Of a DNA stretch of 64,000 bases, positions 60,804 to 64,000 are shown in pieces. Origin of the DNA: Bacteroidia bacterium (GTDB taxonomy: Bacteria > Bacteroidota > Bacteroidia > J057); contig JAUIKF010000020.1 of assembly GCA_030430575.1 (NCBI GenBank), positions 62,001 to 126,000 of the forward strand, given 5' to 3'. The first letter of the stretch is position 1. Every line of letters starts with the position of its first letter. A program made the position numbers and the translations under genes. The notes beneath the pieces were generated by a model that saw only the letters and a program-made list of their open reading frames with translations, ran no database searches and was not told where the DNA came from.

Positions 60804-63152
60804 ATGAATACATCTGTACACAACCGCCTTGTATCTTTTATCTGGTCTATTGCTGATGACTGCCTGAGGGACGTCTATGTAAGAGGAAAATATCGCGATG
60901 TCATCCTCCCCATGGTCGTCCTACGACGACTCGATGCCTTGCTCGAACCGAGCAAAGAAGCCGTCATGGAAGAGCTCGCCTTCCAAAGAGATGAAGCAGG
61001 CTTCACTGAGTGGGACGAAGCTGGGCTTCGAGATGCTAGTGGCTTTGTATTTTACAATATCAGCAAATGGACCCTACAACGCCTTCACGATACAGCTACC
61101 AATAGCCAGCAGATCCTCCAGGCCAATTTTGAAGAATACCTCAACGGCTATAGTGCTAATGTCAAGGAAATCATAGACAAGTTTAAGCTGAAGAGTCAGA
61201 TCCGGCATATGGCATCAAAGGATGTCTTGCTGGATGTTCTGGAGAAGTTCACTTCCCCCTATATCAACCTTACGCCATTCGACAAAGAAGATCCAGATGG
61301 TCGAAAACTCCCTGCACTTTCCAATCTTGGAATGGGCTATGTGTTTGAAGAACTGATCCGGAAGTTCAATGAAGAGAATAATGAAGAGGCAGGAGAACAC
61401 TTTACGCCCAGGGAGGTGATCGACCTGATGACCCATATCGTCTTTGAGCCGATCAAAGATACCTTGCCCCCAGTAATCACCATCTACGATCCAGCCTGCG
61501 GCTCGGGAGGTATGCTCACAGAATCGCAAAACTTTATCAAAGATGAAGATGGTGAAATCAAGGCAACTGGCGACGTTTACCTTTTTGGAAAGGAGATCAA
61601 TGACGAGACCTATGCCATCTGCAAATCAGATATGATGATCAAAGGCAATGACCCTGAGAACATCCGTGTAGGCTCCACCCTTTCGACCGATGAGTTTTCG
61701 GGGAAAACCTTTGACTTTATGCTCTCCAATCCACCTTATGGCAAATCGTGGAATACGGAATTGAAATATATCAAAGATGGCAAAGATGTGATCGATCCGC
61801 GTTTTGTGGTAGAATTGAATGACTATTGGAGAAATGTGGAAAGCGCGGATGCTACCCCCCGATCTTCAGATGGGCAATTGCTATTTCTGATGGAAATGGT
61901 GAGCAAAATGAAATCCCTTGCCCAAAGTCCACTTGGCTCACGCGTCGCCTCCGTTCATAACGGCTCCAGCCTCTTCACCGGCGACGCCGGTGGGGGCGAA
62001 AGCAATATCCGCCGATACCTCATCGAAAACGATCTGCTCGACTGCATTATCCAATTGCCCAATAACCTCTTCTACAATACAGGTATCACGACCTATATCT
62101 GGATTTTGAGCAATCACAAAGCAGAAAATCGCAAAGGCAAAGTCCTGCTGATCGACGCCTCCCAGCGCTTCAATAAGCTCCGCAAGAACCTCGGAAATAA
62201 AAATTGCGAACTGTCGCCTGCGCATATACGCGAAATTCTGGATGCCTATCTGGCATTTGAACCCGTCGACCGCCAGGGCGAAGACGGCCTCGCCGCCAAG
62301 GTCTTCGACAATAGCGACTTTGGCTATTACAAAGTCTCCATCAACCGCCCCAAGCGCCTGAAGGCGCAGTTTTCCGAAGACCGGATCTCAGAGCTTCGCT
62401 TTGACAAAAGCCTCAAAGAACCCATGGAATGGGCGTATGAGACATTTGGCGACAAGGTCTTTACTGACCTTTCCATTATCGAAAAGGATCTGCTCAAATG
62501 GTGTGAGGACAACGACCTTGACCTCAACGCTAAAAAGCGCAAGGCGCTGACCAGCCCTGCCCTTTGGCAAAAACACAAAGAGCTTCATGAAACTGCCAAA
62601 GTCCTCTTTCAGGAAATCGGCACAGAAACCTATAGCGATTTTAATGCTTTTGCCAAACAAGTGGACATGACCCTTAAATCCCAGGGTACCAAACTGTCTG
62701 CCACCGAAAAAAAGGCCATCCTCAATGCCATCACATGGTATGACGAATCTGCTGACAAGGTCAGCAAAAGGATCCATAAATTCAGCGAAGATCAGCTCAC
62801 CCAACTGCTGGATCACTTGGGGTGTAAGGTAGAGCAATTACCCGATTATGGGTATTACGAAACAGATCAGGCAAACCATTTCACCACCTACGAACCCGAA
62901 TCTGACCTGCGCGACACCGAAAATATTCCTCTGAAGGAAAACATCCACGATTATTTCCTGCGCGAGGTAAAACCACACGTGCCAGAGGCCTGGATAGACC
63001 TCGACAAAACCAAGATCGGCTATGAAATCAGTTTCAATAAATATTTCTACCAGCACAAACCCCTTCGATCTCTCGAAGTGGTCAGCCACGAAATCCTCGC
63101 GCTGGAGCAGGAGAATGAGGGCCTTATTATGGAAATCCTAAATCTGAAATAA
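60804..63152 (+). CDS. hsdM: Type I restriction-modification system, methyltransferase (M) subunit
   Basis: A 782-residue adenine-N6 methyltransferase. The N-terminal helical HsdM domain is at about 8-150 (IWSIADDCLRDVYVRGKYRD). The SAM site is DPACGSGGML at about 231 and the catalytic motif NPPY is at about 310. After 540 a 240-residue extension is helical, longer than in EcoKI-type HsdM (about 530 residues) but known in a second class. It methylates DNA together with HsdS. The stop TAA overlaps the ATG of hsdS (TAATG), so translation is coupled. An hsdR gene would be expected to the right, beyond the window. Confidence 0.96.
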   Translation: MNTSVHNRLVSFIWSIADDCLRDVYVRGKYRDVILPMVVLRRLDALLEPSKEAVMEELAFQRDEAGFTEWDEAGLRDASGFVFYNISKWTLQRLHDTATNSQQILQANFEEYLNGYSANVKEIIDKFKLKSQIRHMASKDVLLDVLEKFTSPYINLTPFDKEDPDGRKLPALSNLGMGYVFEELIRKFNEENNEEAGEHFTPREVIDLMTHIVFEPIKDTLPPVITIYDPACGSGGMLTESQNFIKDEDGEIKATGDVYLFGKEINDETYAICKSDMMIKGNDPENIRVGSTLSTDEFSGKTFDFMLSNPPYGKSWNTELKYIKDGKDVIDPRFVVELNDYWRNVESADATPRSSDGQLLFLMEMVSKMKSLAQSPLGSRVASVHNGSSLFTGDAGGGESNIRRYLIENDLLDCIIQLPNNLFYNTGITTYIWILSNHKAENRKGKVLLIDASQRFNKLRKNLGNKNCELSPAHIREILDAYLAFEPVDRQGEDGLAAKVFDNSDFGYYKVSINRPKRLKAQFSEDRISELRFDKSLKEPMEWAYETFGDKVFTDLSIIEKDLLKWCEDNDLDLNAKKRKALTSPALWQKHKELHETAKVLFQEIGTETYSDFNAFAKQVDMTLKSQGTKLSATEKKAILNAITWYDESADKVSKRIHKFSEDQLTQLLDHLGCKVEQLPDYGYYETDQANHFTTYEPESDLRDTENIPLKENIHDYFLREVKPHVPEAWIDLDKTKIGYEISFNKYFYQHKPLRSLEVVSHEILALEQENEGLIMEILNLK

Positions 63153-64000
63153 TGGAAGTGGTAGACACAAAAATGATATATGAAGCCTATCCAGCCTATA
63201 AGGATTCTGGGGTGGAATGGATTGGGGAAATTCCAGAGGGATGGGAGGTGAGGAGATTAAAATTTATGTTGCGAGAATTCAACCTTCGCTCAGTAACAGG
63301 AGAAGAGCAACTACTTTCCTTAAGCAAGTACTATGGAATAATTCCAAAATCATCTTTGGAAGAACGAGCTGGGGGAGCAGAATCACTAATTGGGTATAAA
63401 GTTGTAAATCCGAACCAGCTTATCATAAACAAAATGCAAGCTGTGAATGGATTAATAGCTGTTTCAAAAATTTCAGGTATTACTAGCCCAGACTATAGTA
63501 TATATTATTCAAACGATGAAGATATTTTAAATATAGATTTTTTGGGATTGCTTTTAGGACAAAAGCTATATTTAGCTGAGTTCAAAAGAAGAGTTAAAGG
63601 TGTGATGGAAGGGTTTATACGGTTGTATTCTAATGACTTATTCGATATTTCGATCCATTTACCCCCCCTCCCCGAACAAACCGCCATCGCCCATTTCCTC
63701 GACCGGAAAACGGCCCAGATCGACACCGCGATTGCCCAGAAGACCCAGCTGATCACCTTGCTCAAGGAGCGCAAGCAGATCATCATCCAGCAGGCTGTCA
63801 CCAAGGGACTCGATCCCGAGACCAAGATGAAGGACTCCGGTGTGGAGTGGATCGGGGAGATCCCGGAGGGATGGGAGGTGAAGCGGTTGAAGTATATTCT
63901 CAAAGAAAGAAGCGAACGTTCAGAAACAGGAGAAGAGCCACTTTTTATGGTCAGTCAGATTCACGGCTTGGTCCTTCGTTCTGATTTTCACTCTAAAGCT
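63152..64000 (+). CDS. hsdS: Type I restriction-modification system, specificity (S) subunit, partial
   Basis: An open frame of 283 residues runs to the end of the window. It starts at the ATG overlapping the hsdM stop. The lead KDSGVEWIGEIPEGWEV recurs: at about 17-33 and again at about 227-243, each before a target-recognition domain. TRD1 occupies about 35-170; its DNA is much more AT-rich than the flanks. A conserved helix follows (LPEQTAIAHFLDRKTAQID, then LLKERKQIIIQQAVTKGLD). The second TRD is cut by the window end. It sets the target sequence of the M and R subunits. Confidence 0.95.
   Translation, partial: MEVVDTKMIYEAYPAYKDSGVEWIGEIPEGWEVRRLKFMLREFNLRSVTGEEQLLSLSKYYGIIPKSSLEERAGGAESLIGYKVVNPNQLIINKMQAVNGLIAVSKISGITSPDYSIYYSNDEDILNIDFLGLLLGQKLYLAEFKRRVKGVMEGFIRLYSNDLFDISIHLPPLPEQTAIAHFLDRKTAQIDTAIAQKTQLITLLKERKQIIIQQAVTKGLDPETKMKDSGVEWIGEIPEGWEVKRLKYILKERSERSETGEEPLFMVSQIHGLVLRSDFHSKA

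Overview
The window looks like a chromosomal segment of a marine or aquatic Bacteroidota, probably of the Saprospiria/Lewinella type. The lineage is an inference. It rests on four type IX secretion (T9SS) type-A sorting domains, SprB repeats, a PorV-like T9SS barrel, Bacteroidota-type promoter spacing (TTG, 20 bases, TAnnTTTG), a topoisomerase I with C-terminal repeats instead of zinc fingers, and intergenic regions packed with hairpins and short tandem repeats. Most genes are housekeeping or envelope genes. No prophage and no CRISPR array were seen.

Layout. 1-5.6 kb: a truncated sugar O-methyltransferase, a CPBP membrane protease, a divergent TetR/cupin pair with two visible operators, a FAS1 lipoprotein, and a DUF4430 lipoprotein/DUF6580 membrane pair. 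5.6-20 kb: a large lamin-tail surface protein, a PorV-like barrel, topA, an SRPBCC protein, an M28 peptidase, a sulfatase, a nitrilase and rmlB. 20-27 kb: two tandem 1,000-residue SprB-repeat T9SS proteins. 27-35 kb: proline dehydrogenase, RNase P RNA, an almost bare T9SS sorting domain, thiolase, a double FKBP, a GH3-family ligase and a MarR regulator. 35-48 kb: a CHAT protease fused to two degenerate kinase domains, gdhA, a beta-propeller protein with a polytopic membrane protein, recN, and a two-gene unit ending in a degenerate PP2C-like phosphatase. 48-59 kb: a T9SS protein, galE, gmhA, a small transaldolase, an SDR, an agmatinase followed by a deoxyhypusine-synthase-like gene, an RRM protein and a secreted protein. 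59 kb to the end: tRNA-Leu(UAA), a tyrosine integrase, a duplicated integrase tail, then hsdM and the start of hsdS, which reads as the left end of an integrated island.

The least ordinary content is of two kinds. First, signalling proteins with lost catalytic residues: the CHAT/double-pseudokinase protein at 35630-38233 and the Ig/PP2C-like protein with its unknown partner at 44809-47280. Second, a rich intergenic repeat ecology: palindromic arrays that begin at stop codons at three loci, 7-bp tandem arrays of several unrelated sequences, hairpins sharing one core but with compensating flanks, a 294-bp element with long terminal inverted repeats, and related 150-bp palindromic elements on both sides of the agmatinase gene.
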